In this document: one piece after another, positions 41,372 through 49,754 of the stretch
Numbering within the stretch: the first letter of the stretch is position 1
Layout of the letters: each line of letters begins with the position of its first letter
Assembly (NCBI GenBank): GCA_038226305.1
Contig: JBBRQN010000004.1
Location: 124,001-188,000 of the forward strand
Origin: JASLDZ01 sp038226305
GTDB lineage: Bacteria > Pseudomonadota > Alphaproteobacteria > Caulobacterales > Caulobacteraceae
DNA: 64,000 nucleotides
Reading direction: 5' to 3'
Program-made: the position numbers and the translations under genes
Notes under the pieces: model-generated
What the model saw: only the letters and a program-made list of their open reading frames with translations
The model's database searches: none
Told to the model about the DNA's origin: nothing

Positions 41372-42475
41372 ATGCAGCCGGCGCAGTTCGAGCTCGGTCG
41401 GGACGGCGAGGAGCTCGCCGTCACCGGCGACTGGACGTCGGTCGGCATGGGCCGGGCGGCCGACAGGCTGGAGCGCGCCCTGCGTCGGCGCAGCGCCAAG
41501 CGCGTGAACGTGGCCGGGCTCGGCCGCATCGATACGGCCGGCGCCTACGCCATACTGCATGCTACGGGCCTGGACGCCTCGGCGCTGCGCGGCGAGCGCG
41601 GAGATGTGGCGCGGCTGATGCAGCTCGTGCAGGCCGCGGTGCCTAACCGCCCGCCGCCGATCCGCCGCCCGAACACACTCTACAGCCTGCTCGTGCGGAC
41701 GGGGGAGGGGGTGGCGAAGGTCTTCCTCGACCTCTACCACACCGCCGCCTTCGTGGGCAGGCTCGCGATCTCCCTGGGGCACCTGTTCGTCAACCCGGGC
41801 CGTTTCCGCTGGGCGGCGGCGGTGGCGCAGATGGAGCGCGCCGGGCTGGACGCCCTGCCGATCGTGGCGGTGACCAACTTCTTCGTGGGCGCCACCATCG
41901 CGTTCCTGGGCGCGACCCTGCTCACGCAGTTCGGTGCCTCCGCCTTCTCGGTGGAGCTGGTGGGCATCGCGGTGCTGCGCGAGTTCGGTGTGCTCGTCAC
42001 CGGCATCATCCTGGCGGGGCGCTCCGCCTCGTCGTTCGCGGCCGAACTCGGGGCCATGAAGATGAACCAGGAGGTGGACGCCATGGAGACCATGGGGGTC
42101 GATTCGTTCGACGCCCTCGTGCTCCCGCGGTTCACCGCCATGCTGACGATGATGCCGCTCCTGACGTTCATCGCCATGATCGCTGGCCTGGCGGGGGGCG
42201 TGGTCGTGGTGTGGGCGGTGCTGAACCTGTCGCCGGCGTTCTTCTTCCAGCGGCTTCTGGACAACGTGGGGCCGAAGCAGCTGTGGGTCGGCATCGTCAA
42301 GGCGCCGGTCATGGCCGTGGTGATCGCCGCCATCGGCTGCCGTCAGGGGCTTGAGGTGGGCGGAGACGTGGAGCAGCTCGGGCGCAGGGTCACGACCGCC
42401 GTGGTGCAGTCGCTGTTCGCGATCATCGTGCTGGATGCGATCTTCGCGCTCATCTTCATGCAGCTGAACGTATGA
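41372..42475 (+). CDS. mlaE: MlaE-family lipid ABC transporter permease with N-terminal STAS domain
   Basis: 367 residues. Residues 1-95 form a STAS/MlaB-like domain (LDVTGDW-like AVTGDWTSVGMGRAADRL, VNVAGLGRIDTAGAYAIL), fused to the MlaE permease (about 110-367; FFVGATIAFLGATLL, GIAVLREFGVLVTGIILAGR, EVDAMETMGVDSFDALVLPR). It moves glycerophospholipids between inner and outer membranes with MlaF and MlaD. In E. coli the STAS protein MlaB is separate; here it is joined to the permease. GGGGAGG at 41362-41368 precedes ATG 41372. Four-base overlap with mlaF. Confidence 0.9.
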   Translation: MQPAQFELGRDGEELAVTGDWTSVGMGRAADRLERALRRRSAKRVNVAGLGRIDTAGAYAILHATGLDASALRGERGDVARLMQLVQAAVPNRPPPIRRPNTLYSLLVRTGEGVAKVFLDLYHTAAFVGRLAISLGHLFVNPGRFRWAAAVAQMERAGLDALPIVAVTNFFVGATIAFLGATLLTQFGASAFSVELVGIAVLREFGVLVTGIILAGRSASSFAAELGAMKMNQEVDAMETMGVDSFDALVLPRFTAMLTMMPLLTFIAMIAGLAGGVVVVWAVLNLSPAFFFQRLLDNVGPKQLWVGIVKAPVMAVVIAAIGCRQGLEVGGDVEQLGRRVTTAVVQSLFAIIVLDAIFALIFMQLNV

Positions 42476-43353
42476 GCGAGCTTCCCATCCTGGCCCGCCG
42501 CGAGGCGCCCGGCCCCGACGCCGAGACGGTGATCGTGGTGAAGGGCCTCGTCTCGCGCTTCGAAGACAACGTGGTTCACGACGGCCTCGATCTGGAGGTG
42601 CGCAAGGGCGAGGTGATCGGCCTCGTCGGCGGCTCCGGCGCGGGCAAGTCGGTGCTGCTCAACACCCTGATCGGCCTGCGCGACCCCGACGGCGGCTCGG
42701 TGGAGGTGCTGGGCGTCGACGTCCACAAAGCCGACGATGCCGCCCGCGAGGGGCTGGAGCGTCGCTGGGGCATCCTGTTCCAGTCGGGCGCGCTGTTCTC
42801 CGCCCTGTCGGTGCGCGAGAACGTGGGGGCGCCCTTGCGGGAGCATGCCCGCCTGACCCCGCACATGGTGGATTCCCTGGCCGACCTGAAGATCGCCCTC
42901 TCCGGCCTTCCGGCCTCGGCGGGCGACCTGCGGCCGGCTGAGCTTTCGGGCGGCATGAAGAAGCGCGCCGGCCTCGCCCGCGCCATCGCCCTCGACCCCG
43001 AGCTTCTGTTCCTGGACGAGCCGACCGCGGGGCTGGACCCGATCTCGGCCGAGCAGTTCGACCAGCTGATCAACACTCTGTCGGCCAACCTCGGTTTGAC
43101 GGTGTTCATGATCACCCACGACCTCGACAGCCTCTACGCCGTCTGCGACCGGGTGGCGGTGATCGCCGACAAGAAGGTCGTGGCCGTGGCCCCCATCGCC
43201 GAACTTGAGCGTTCCGACCATCCGTGGATCCGGGAGTACTTCCTCGGTCCGCGCGGGCGGGCAGCCGCCGGGGCGGACGGCAAGCGCTCCGAAACCTCCA
43301 AAGACTCTGACTGGGCCCTGCCGGCGACGCCGGATGGCGGAGAGACCGACTGA
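42472..43353 (+). CDS. mlaF: MlaF-type ABC transporter ATPase
   Basis: 293 residues. Walker A GGSGAGKSV, Q-loop region LFQSGALFSALSVRENV, signature LSGGMKKRAGLARAI, Walker B LLFLDEPTAGLDPI, and switch His in FMITHDLDSL. The SGALFSALSV and GMKKR wording is characteristic of MlaF. It powers lipid transport on the cytoplasmic face. The C-terminal extension (about 255-293) is polar and of no known function. The mlaE-mlaF-mlaD-lipoprotein genes overlap end to start, so stoichiometric translation is likely. Confidence 0.93.
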   Translation: MSELPILARREAPGPDAETVIVVKGLVSRFEDNVVHDGLDLEVRKGEVIGLVGGSGAGKSVLLNTLIGLRDPDGGSVEVLGVDVHKADDAAREGLERRWGILFQSGALFSALSVRENVGAPLREHARLTPHMVDSLADLKIALSGLPASAGDLRPAELSGGMKKRAGLARAIALDPELLFLDEPTAGLDPISAEQFDQLINTLSANLGLTVFMITHDLDSLYAVCDRVAVIADKKVVAVAPIAELERSDHPWIREYFLGPRGRAAAGADGKRSETSKDSDWALPATPDGGETD

Positions 43354-44291
43354 TGGAACGCAACGCCAATTATGCCCTCGTGGGTCTGATCTCCATGCTC
43401 CTGTTCATGGGGTTGCTGGTCTTCGTGGTGTGGCTGGCCCGGCTGCAGTTCACCAAGGCCTACGACCTGTACGACGTGGACTTCAAAGGCCCCGTGCGCG
43501 GCCTCTCGTCCGGGGGCGAGGTCTATTTCAACGGCATCAAGGTGGGCGAGGTGACCAAGCTCAGCCTCGACAAGGCCAACCCCAACCGGGTGGTCGCCCG
43601 CATCCGCACCAGCTCCGACGCGCCCATTCGCGAAGACTCCACGGCCAGCCTGGAGCCGCAGGGCATCACGGGGGTGAACTACATGCAGATCACCGCCGGC
43701 ACGCTCACCAAGCCGCTCCTCAAGGACGTGACGCCGCCAGGCCAGGTGCCGGTGATCAAGACGGCGCAGAGCCAGCTCGAAAGCCTGCTCGAAGGGGGCG
43801 GCACGGTGCTCGCCCGCACCGTCGATGCGCTCGACCGGGTGAACAGGCTCCTGTCCGACAAGAACATCGCCACCTTCGGCGCCACCCTCACAGACATCCA
43901 GGCGGTGACCGGAGAGGTGCGCAACCAGAAGCAGCTCCTGGGCGACCTCGACACCACGATCAAAGGCCTGGATGCCACGTCTAAGAAATTCGGCACCGTG
44001 GCCGACACCGCCAACAGCCTCCTGAACGGCGACGGCAAGAAGACTCTGGCCAACATCACCGACACGTCGGACCAGCTGCGCGCCACGGCCATCGACCTGC
44101 GCAACACGATCGCCAAGCTGGAGGGCCCCACCGCCAACTTCGCCAGCACGGGCCTGCCGCAGCTGACCCGCTCGGTCGTCAGCCTGCAGGAGGCCGCCGA
44201 AAGCCTCAATCGGCTGGTGGGCGAGGTGGAAGCCAATCCCCAGGCGCTGATCTCCAAGGCCCCCGCAAAGGAAGTGACGGTGAAGCCGTGA
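43353..44291 (+). CDS. mlaD: MlaD-family MCE-domain protein
   Basis: 312 residues. One N-terminal membrane anchor (about residues 7-29, ALVGLISMLLFMGLLVFVVWL), then an MCE domain (about 40-120: VDFKGPVRGLSSGGEVYFNG, LEPQGITGVNYMQI) and a long helical C-terminal region (about 145-300) with repeated DTSDQLRATAIDLRNTI-type heptads. It should form the periplasmic hexameric ring that holds lipid in transit. Its ATG overlaps the mlaF stop by one base. No mlaA or mlaC is in the window, so the partner lipoprotein and shuttle must be elsewhere or replaced. Confidence 0.9.
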   Translation: MERNANYALVGLISMLLFMGLLVFVVWLARLQFTKAYDLYDVDFKGPVRGLSSGGEVYFNGIKVGEVTKLSLDKANPNRVVARIRTSSDAPIREDSTASLEPQGITGVNYMQITAGTLTKPLLKDVTPPGQVPVIKTAQSQLESLLEGGGTVLARTVDALDRVNRLLSDKNIATFGATLTDIQAVTGEVRNQKQLLGDLDTTIKGLDATSKKFGTVADTANSLLNGDGKKTLANITDTSDQLRATAIDLRNTIAKLEGPTANFASTGLPQLTRSVVSLQEAAESLNRLVGEVEANPQALISKAPAKEVTVKP

Positions 44292-45046
44292 ACAAGTCCC
44301 GCCTTCTCATCCTGACTGCGGTCGGTGCCCTGGGCGCAGGCGCGCTTTCCGGCTGCGTGTCGCTCCTGCCCAAGACCAAGCCCGCCCAGCTCTACCGCTT
44401 CGGCTACACCCCGGCGCAGGGCGAGGCGCCGGCCCTTTCAGAGGGGGATGCGGCCGCGCGGGTGGGGGTGATCTTCCTGCCCCCCAACCTGCCGAGGCCT
44501 GCGGGCAACGACCAGCTCCTCACCTACACCGGCGATCAGGCGGCCTATATCGGCGAAAGCCGCTGGGTGGCCCCCGCCTTCACCCTGTTCCAGGGCGCTG
44601 TGGAAGACGCTTTCACGACCTCGGCCCGGGTGCGCCTGGCCAAGCGCTCGGACGCTGGCTCTGCCGACGTCAGCCTGCGGGTGGACGTGAGCCGGTTCGA
44701 GACCGTCTATGCCACCCCCGGCGCCATTCCCCGGGTGCGGGTGACCTTCCGCGCCACGCTTCTCCTGCGTGACGGCAGCTTCGCCGGCGATCGTGTGTTC
44801 ACCGATACCGAGGCGGCGACGGACAATCGCGTCGGGCCCATCGTCAACGCCTACGACGCCGCTGTGTCCAAGACGCTGGGCGAGCTCGTGGACTGGACCG
44901 AGCGCCAGGCTCCGGGAATGATGGCCCAGCAGCGCGGCCCGCGCCCGGCCCTGCCCAACCCCGCACCGCCCCTGTCGCGGGTGCGGGGGGCGTCCTCCAC
45001 GAACACCACATCCACGTCCAGTACGACGGTTACCGTGCCGCGCTGA
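44288..45046 (+). CDS. ABC-transport auxiliary lipoprotein (PF03886, PqiC-like)
   Basis: 252 residues starting at GTG 44288, which overlaps the mlaD stop. Lipobox LSGC (Cys near 23). The PqiC/ABC_trans_aux fold is indicated by LYRFGYTP, RVGVIFLPPNLPRPAGNDQLLTYTG-type text with ESRWVAPAFTLFQGAVEDAF, and VSLRVDVSRFETVY. Such lipoproteins sit on the inner leaflet of the outer membrane and receive or dock MCE rings. A Ser/Thr-rich tail ends the protein. It replaces the position that mlaC has in enterobacterial operons. Confidence 0.8.
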   Translation: MNKSRLLILTAVGALGAGALSGCVSLLPKTKPAQLYRFGYTPAQGEAPALSEGDAAARVGVIFLPPNLPRPAGNDQLLTYTGDQAAYIGESRWVAPAFTLFQGAVEDAFTTSARVRLAKRSDAGSADVSLRVDVSRFETVYATPGAIPRVRVTFRATLLLRDGSFAGDRVFTDTEAATDNRVGPIVNAYDAAVSKTLGELVDWTERQAPGMMAQQRGPRPALPNPAPPLSRVRGASSTNTTSTSSTTVTVPR

Positions 45047-45067
45047 GCGCGGTTCGCGCCTTTCTGC

Positions 45068-45096
45068 TTTTCACCTGCGGCGCGGTTCGCTATAGC
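45068..45096 (+). promoter_or_regulatory. Promoter of the tRNA-Thr gene
   Basis: -35 TTTTCA (45068-45073), 17-bp spacer, -10 TATAGC (45091-45096), each matching four of six consensus bases, 16 bp before the mature tRNA 5' end. Position and spacing support it. Confidence 0.55.
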
Positions 45097-45112
45097 GCGC
45101 CACTCCCGACGT

Positions 45113-45187
<75 letters not shown>

Positions 45188-45188
45188 T

Positions 45189-45219
45189 CCTCCCCGGCTC
45201 CCTAAAGGGGCCGGGGAGG
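45189..45219. terminator. Terminator after tRNA-Thr
   Basis: Perfect 10-bp stem CCTCCCCGGC (45189-45198) with GCCGGGGAGG (45210-45219), extended inward by CCC/GGG around a TAAA loop. It starts two bases after the tRNA. Because the stem is symmetrical, it can also end the convergent glutathione S-transferase transcript. Only two T residues follow. Confidence 0.75.
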
Positions 45220-45242
45220 TTCAACTCCCAACCAGCGCCAGG

Positions 45243-46034
45243 CTATTTCGGGATCTGCAGCGGTGCGCGCGGACCCGCCGGGGCGTGGGCGGGCAGCACC
45301 TTCAGGTTGCCTATCATCCCGTCCGGCCGAGCCTTGGCCAGCATCCGCTTGTAGGCAGGGCGGGCTTCGATGCGGGTCTTCCACTCGGCCACCCTGGGAA
45401 ACTGCGTCACGTCCACGAGGTTGAGGGTGGTCGCCACGTTCAGGGGGAACATCATCATGATGTCCGCGCCCGAGAACGCCGCCCCGCCGAACCACGGGTG
45501 CTGGCCCAGGAACGCCTCGGCGAACTGAACGGTGGCTTCGGAGTCCACCAGGGGCGAGCGGGCCTTGGGCGGGTTGGCCAGCCACGCCCGGTAGTCGGAG
45601 AACAGGCGCGAGGCGAGGGAGCCCTCGGCGTAGTGCATCCACATGAGATAGGCGGGATAGTCGGGGCTGTTCAGCGCCGGATGCAGCTTGTCGGGCGCGT
45701 GGCGGTTCAGGATCAGCTCGATGATGGCACCGGATTCCACCAGGATCGCGTCGCCATAGCGCACCGTCGGGGCCATCGGCACGATCGGGCTCAGGGCCCG
45801 GATCAGGGCCATCGAGCCCGCGAGGTCGCCGCGCTTGAACTCCAGCTTGTAGGGGAAGCCCAGCTCCTCCATCAGCCATACGATCCGTTCTGACCGCCGG
45901 CCTTCCAGGTGGTAGATGGTGATGTCGGGCAGGGGGGTCGCGGCGCGGGCCGATCCGGCCGCGACAGCGGCGGAGGCCAGGCCGAGGCCCGCTGCGACCT
46001 TGAGGGACGTTCGGCGATCGATGGGCGTTTGCAT
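45243..46034 (-). CDS. Glutathione S-transferase-like protein with an export signal
   Basis: 263 residues. The GST thioredoxin-like domain starts at about residue 37 (ITIYHLEGRRSERIVWLMEE, MAPTVRYGDAILVESGAIIE) and the helical C-terminal domain covers about 120-245 (YLMWMHYAEGSLA, WFGGAAFSGADIMMMFPL). Unusually, residues 1-32 form a twin-arginine-like signal: DRRTSLKVAAGLGLASAAVA then ARAA. ATG 46034 has GAGGA six bases upstream, so the signal is part of the translated protein. GSTs are normally cytosolic; export would place it in the periplasm. Glutathione-dependent activity there is uncertain. Confidence 0.8.
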   Translation of the reverse strand: MQTPIDRRTSLKVAAGLGLASAAVAAGSARAATPLPDITIYHLEGRRSERIVWLMEELGFPYKLEFKRGDLAGSMALIRALSPIVPMAPTVRYGDAILVESGAIIELILNRHAPDKLHPALNSPDYPAYLMWMHYAEGSLASRLFSDYRAWLANPPKARSPLVDSEATVQFAEAFLGQHPWFGGAAFSGADIMMMFPLNVATTLNLVDVTQFPRVAEWKTRIEARPAYKRMLAKARPDGMIGNLKVLPAHAPAGPRAPLQIPK

Positions 46035-46154
46035 GGGGCTTCCTCGATTGTTCTTGTTCAAGCCCAGGCTCGTGTCTTTGGCCTGGCGCGCGAAGGCTAG
46101 GCTGCGGCAGCCGGTTGGCCAACGGTCGCGCTTGCATGCGATGGGCGTGCGGGG

Positions 46155-46307
46155 ATGAACCACACCCCTTCAGACGCCCGGTCCCGGCGGCTGGCGCAGG
46201 CGCTGCGTGACAATCTGCGGCGGCGAAAGGCCCCGCCCGAAGGCGCGCAGAGCGACCCGGAACCGCCTCCCGCCGCTCCGCCCGAGGGCAATCCAGCCGA
46301 GGCGTGA
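46155..46307 (+). CDS. Conserved small basic/proline-rich protein (50 aa)
   Basis: ATG 46155 to TGA 46307. The sequence begins MNHTPSDARSRRLAQALRDN and continues with LRRRKAPPEG and a Pro/Ala/Glu-rich tail. The LRxNLRRRKA core is a pattern I associate with a small protein seen in other alphaproteobacteria. It is divergent from the GST gene and just upstream of the tatA promoter. There is no signal or membrane segment and the ribosome-binding site is weak (GGGG). Its function is unknown. Confidence 0.5.
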   Translation: MNHTPSDARSRRLAQALRDNLRRRKAPPEGAQSDPEPPPAAPPEGNPAEA

Positions 46308-46318
46308 CGACGCGGCGG

Positions 46319-46347
46319 TTGGCCCTGCATCTGCGAAGGCCTATATT
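46319..46347 (+). promoter_or_regulatory. Promoter of the tatABC operon
   Basis: -35 TTGGCC (46319-46324), 17-bp spacer, -10 TATATT (46342-46347), matching four and five of six consensus bases. Predicted start near 46354 leaves a leader of about 55 nt before tatA. Confidence 0.55.
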
Positions 46348-46409
46348 CGTATCAACTCAGTCCAGCCCGGGCCAATCCGGGCAGACGCGATTCTTCGGAG
46401 TATCCTTCC

Positions 46410-46640
46410 ATGATGGGCAGCTTGAGCATCTGGCACTGGCTGATCCTGGCCGCCGTGGTCGCAGTGTTCTTCGGTGGGCGTGGCAAGCTGAGCTCGATCA
46501 TGGGCGACGCCGCCAAGGGCATCCGCGCCTTCAAGGACGGGCTGAAGGACGAGGAGCTAGGCCACGAGAAGGCCCCCGCTCCCCCCGGCGCCATCGCCAA
46601 CGAATCCACGCTCGAGCGTCAGGCCGGCGAAAAGCACTAG
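46410..46640 (+). CDS. tatA: Sec-independent protein translocase subunit TatA
   Basis: 76 residues. One membrane helix (about 7-21, IWHWLILAAVVAVFFGG), the FGG hinge, then an amphipathic helix (GKLSSIMGDAAKGIRAFKDGLKDEE) and a polar tail. TatA oligomerises to form the translocation site for folded proteins. Two adjacent ATGs (46410, 46413) are possible; GGAG at 46397-46400 gives nine-base spacing to the first. Likely cargo in this window includes the molybdoenzyme (13299), the hydrolase (1089), and perhaps the GST. Confidence 0.95.
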   Translation: MMGSLSIWHWLILAAVVAVFFGGRGKLSSIMGDAAKGIRAFKDGLKDEELGHEKAPAPPGAIANESTLERQAGEKH

Positions 46641-46712
46641 CCTTCGGCCAGCGCTGACCGGTTTTCCGGCCCGGCGCTGCACGTTCCCGTCCGCCCGTCG
46701 ACCTCGTGAGCC

Positions 46713-47345
46713 ATGCTGCCTGAGTTCAACCCGATCGAGCTGCTGTTCCTCGGGGCCTTCGCCCTTGTGGTGATCGGCCCCAAGGACCTGCCCATGGTGC
46801 TGCGCCGCATCGGCCAGTTCACGGCCCGGATGCGCGGGCTTGCGGCCGAGTTCCGCTCTTCCTTCGACGAGATGGCCCGCCAGTCCGAGCTCGACGAGCT
46901 TCGCAAGGAGGTCGACGCCCTGCGCTCCGGGTCGTTCATGTCCACTCACACGGCCGACCTGAAGACCCACGTGGACGAGATCAACCAGCACCTCTCGACC
47001 CCGTATTGGGAGCAGCCGTCGATCTACGGCTCCGAACCGGGGGTGCTGCCCGCATCGGATGCAAGCATCGCTTCGGAGGCCGACGAGGTTTCGGCCCTGC
47101 CGCCGCCCACGGCCGACGTGCAGCCCCGCGCGCCCCGCACCCCCTCCAAGGTGCGTGCCGCGCAGAAAGCCTTCGCCCCCGACTCGCCCTCCGACGTGGC
47201 GGCCTTCGCCCAGAGCCGTGCGGCCGCTGCCGCGGAGGCTCAGCCCGAAGCCGCTCCTGCGCCAAAGGCTGAGCCGGTGAAGGCCCCCCGCAAGCGCGTT
47301 TCCAAGTCTGCCGCCGCAGCCCCCGCCTCGCCCGAGGTTGCGTGA
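46713..47345 (+). CDS. tatB: Sec-independent protein translocase subunit TatB
   Basis: 210 residues. Short N-terminal helix with FNPIELLFLGAFALVVIGPKDLP, the TatB glutamate and the GPKDLP hinge, followed by a long amphipathic coiled region (about 25-75) and an Ala/Pro/Lys-rich tail. It forms the signal-peptide receptor with TatC. Longer than E. coli TatB, which is normal for Caulobacterales. Its stop overlaps the tatC GTG. Confidence 0.93.
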   Translation: MLPEFNPIELLFLGAFALVVIGPKDLPMVLRRIGQFTARMRGLAAEFRSSFDEMARQSELDELRKEVDALRSGSFMSTHTADLKTHVDEINQHLSTPYWEQPSIYGSEPGVLPASDASIASEADEVSALPPPTADVQPRAPRTPSKVRAAQKAFAPDSPSDVAAFAQSRAAAAAEAQPEAAPAPKAEPVKAPRKRVSKSAAAAPASPEVA

Positions 47346-48220
47346 GCACGGTTCAGGACGACACCGAGATCGAGGGCTCGCGCGCGCCCCTTCTCACCCA
47401 TCTGGTGGAGCTGCGGTCGCGGCTGATCGTGTGCGTGGCGTCGCTGGCGGTGGGCTTCGTGGTCTGCTTCATCTTCAGCCAGCAGATCTACATCCTGCTC
47501 CTGCGCCCGTTCCAGATGGCCGCGGCCCTCCTGGCGGCGCAGAAGATGGGCGGCAACCACGGGCCGTTCGACCTTTTGTTGGCCATCACCGGCTTCAAGG
47601 CCCTGCCGCCGAACGCCACCGCGGTGAAGCTCGTGTTCACGGCCCCGCTCGAGTTCTTCTTCACCAAGATGAAGCTGGCGGGCTTCGGCGCCGTGGTGAT
47701 GTGCTTTCCGGTGCTGGCGTGGCAGCTCTACCGCTTCGTGGCACCCGGCCTCTACAAGCGGGAGCGCAAGGCGTTCTTCCCGTTCCTGATGGCGGCGCCC
47801 GTGCTGTTCACGATGGGGGCTGCGCTCGTCTACTACATCATGCTGCCGTTCGTGCTGTGGTTCTCGCTCAGCCAGCAGATCACCGGCGGCGACGTGCAGG
47901 TCGAGCTTCTGCCGAAGGTGAGCGACTATCTCGACCTCGTGACCAAGCTCCTGCTGGCGTTCGGCCTGTGCTTCCAGCTGCCGGTGGTGCTGTCTCTGGT
48001 GGGGCTGGCGGGGCTCGTCTCGTCCGAGCAGCTGGGCAAGTTCCGACGCTATGCGATCGTGGCGATCGTGTTCGTGGCCGCCCTGATCACCCCGCCCGAC
48101 CCGGTGAGCCAGATGCTCCTCGCGATCCCGATCTACCTCCTCTACGAGGCCTCGATCCTGTGCGTGAAGCTGATCGAGCGCGGCCGCAAAGCCGACGAGA
48201 GCCGGGAACTGGTGGCCTAG
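47342..48220 (+). CDS. tatC: Sec-independent protein translocase subunit TatC
   Basis: 292 residues from GTG 47342, six predicted helices. The N-terminal LLTHLVELRSRLIVCVASL is the conserved TatC motif with the Arg used in twin-arginine recognition; APLEFFFTKMKLAGFGAVVM and ALITPPDPVSQMLLAIPIYLLYEASI follow. It binds Tat signal peptides in the inner membrane. It is coupled to tatB by a four-base overlap. A short hairpin follows, then serS after 112 bp. Confidence 0.96.
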   Translation: MSTVQDDTEIEGSRAPLLTHLVELRSRLIVCVASLAVGFVVCFIFSQQIYILLLRPFQMAAALLAAQKMGGNHGPFDLLLAITGFKALPPNATAVKLVFTAPLEFFFTKMKLAGFGAVVMCFPVLAWQLYRFVAPGLYKRERKAFFPFLMAAPVLFTMGAALVYYIMLPFVLWFSLSQQITGGDVQVELLPKVSDYLDLVTKLLLAFGLCFQLPVVLSLVGLAGLVSSEQLGKFRRYAIVAIVFVAALITPPDPVSQMLLAIPIYLLYEASILCVKLIERGRKADESRELVA

Positions 48221-48221
48221 T

Positions 48222-48243
48222 CCTCCCGCGTGAACGGGGGAGG
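48222..48243 (+). terminator. Candidate terminator after tatC
   Basis: CCTCCC (48222-48227) and GGGAGG (48238-48243) form a 6-bp stem with a 10-nt loop just after the tatC stop, followed by CCTTC. It could also be a copy of the CCTCCC-type intergenic repeat seen at 23.5 kb. Confidence 0.4.
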
Positions 48244-48332
48244 CCTTCGATCAACGCGCTGTTGGCACCCCGCCCCCGGGCGCCTAGAACACCCCGTCTC
48301 CCCAACCGCCTCCCCTGAGTCTCGCCGCCGCC

Positions 48333-49754
48333 ATGCATGACATCCGCGCCATCCGCGAGGATCGGCAGACCTACATCGACGGGTGGGCGCGCCGGGGCGT
48401 GGCTGACTCGCAGGTGCAGGTCGACCACCTCCTCACGCTCGATGCGGGCCTGCGTCAGGCGCAGACGGCGCTGCAGGGGGCGCAGAGCCGCCGCAACGAG
48501 CTTTCCAAGCTGATCGGCGCCGCCAAGGCCCAGCGCGACGAGGCCACCGCCGCCCTCCTCATGGAAGACGTGGAGACGCTGAAGGGCGACATCGAGACCG
48601 CCAACCGGCTGGAGGGCGACTATGGCCGCCAGCTGAAGGACCAGCTCGCCAAACTGCCCAACCTCGCCGCCGAGGGCGTGCCGCACGGGGCGGACGAAAA
48701 CGCCAACGTCAAGGTTTCGGCCTGGGGCGACCCGGCCTCGATCCCCGCGTCTCGGCTGAACGCGCCCGTGGATCATGCGACGCTGGGCGAGCGCATGGGC
48801 CTGATGGACTTCGAACGCGCTGCCCGCATGTCGGGCTCGCGCTTCGTGGCGCTGAAGGGGGGGCTGGCGCGCATGGAGCGGGCGCTCGGCCAGTTCATGC
48901 TCGACCTGCAGACACGCGAGCACGGCTACACCGAGGTCAGCCCGCCGCTGCTGGTGCGCGATGAGGCAATGTTCGGGACGGGGCAGCTTCCGAAATTCGC
49001 TGATGACTTGTTCGGCACGGAGGCCAAACTTTTGGTTTCTCACGGGGATGAGGCCCCCGACGGTCCTTACCTAGCTGGCACATCGATGTGGGTGAACCGC
49101 GCATCGGACGCGGCGTTCGCGCTGACGACTGTAGACATCAAGCCGGAGCGTTGGCTCATCCCCACCGCTGAAGTCTCCCTCACCAACCTCGTCCGCGAGG
49201 AGATCACGCCCGCCGAGCAGCTGCCTCTTCGGATGACGGCGCTCACGCCCAGCTTCCGGTCCGAGGCCGGCGCCTCCGGCCGCGATACGCGCGGGATGAT
49301 CCGGCAGCACCAGTTCTACAAGGTGGAGCTCGTCTCCATCACCGAGCCCGATGCCTCCAACGACGAGCACGAGCGCATGACCACCTGCGCGGAGGAGGTG
49401 CTGAAGCGCCTCGGCCTGCCGTTCCGGCGCATGCTGCTGTGCGACGGCGACATGGGATTCTCCGCCCGCCGCACCTACGATCTCGAGGTCTGGCTGGCGT
49501 CGGAGGGGCGGTATCGCGAGATCAGCTCCTGCTCCAACTGCGGCGACTTCCAGGCCCGCCGCATGGATGCGCGCACCAAGACCCTGGGCGAAAAGGGCTC
49601 GCGCTTCGTGCACACCCTCAACGGCTCCGGCCTGGCGGTCGGCCGCACCCTCGTGGCGGTGATGGAGGCCTATCAGGACGAAGGCGGGCGGGTGGCCGTG
49701 CCCGAGGCCCTGTTGCCCTACATGGGCGGCGTGACGCACGTGCCCGCCGCGTGA
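48333..49754 (+). CDS. serS: Seryl-tRNA synthetase
   Basis: 473 residues. N-terminal tRNA-binding coiled coil (about 30-110), then the class II core with motif 2 (FRSEAGASGRDTRGMIRQHQ) and motif 3 (NGSGLAVGRTLVAVMEAYQ). It charges tRNA-Ser with serine in the cytoplasm. ATG 48333 gives the standard MHDIRAIREDRQ start. A segment around residues 220-270 (DDLFGTEAKLLVSHGDEAPD) is longer than in E. coli SerS, as is common in alphaproteobacteria. Its stop overlaps surE. Confidence 0.97.
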   Translation: MHDIRAIREDRQTYIDGWARRGVADSQVQVDHLLTLDAGLRQAQTALQGAQSRRNELSKLIGAAKAQRDEATAALLMEDVETLKGDIETANRLEGDYGRQLKDQLAKLPNLAAEGVPHGADENANVKVSAWGDPASIPASRLNAPVDHATLGERMGLMDFERAARMSGSRFVALKGGLARMERALGQFMLDLQTREHGYTEVSPPLLVRDEAMFGTGQLPKFADDLFGTEAKLLVSHGDEAPDGPYLAGTSMWVNRASDAAFALTTVDIKPERWLIPTAEVSLTNLVREEITPAEQLPLRMTALTPSFRSEAGASGRDTRGMIRQHQFYKVELVSITEPDASNDEHERMTTCAEEVLKRLGLPFRRMLLCDGDMGFSARRTYDLEVWLASEGRYREISSCSNCGDFQARRMDARTKTLGEKGSRFVHTLNGSGLAVGRTLVAVMEAYQDEGGRVAVPEALLPYMGGVTHVPAA

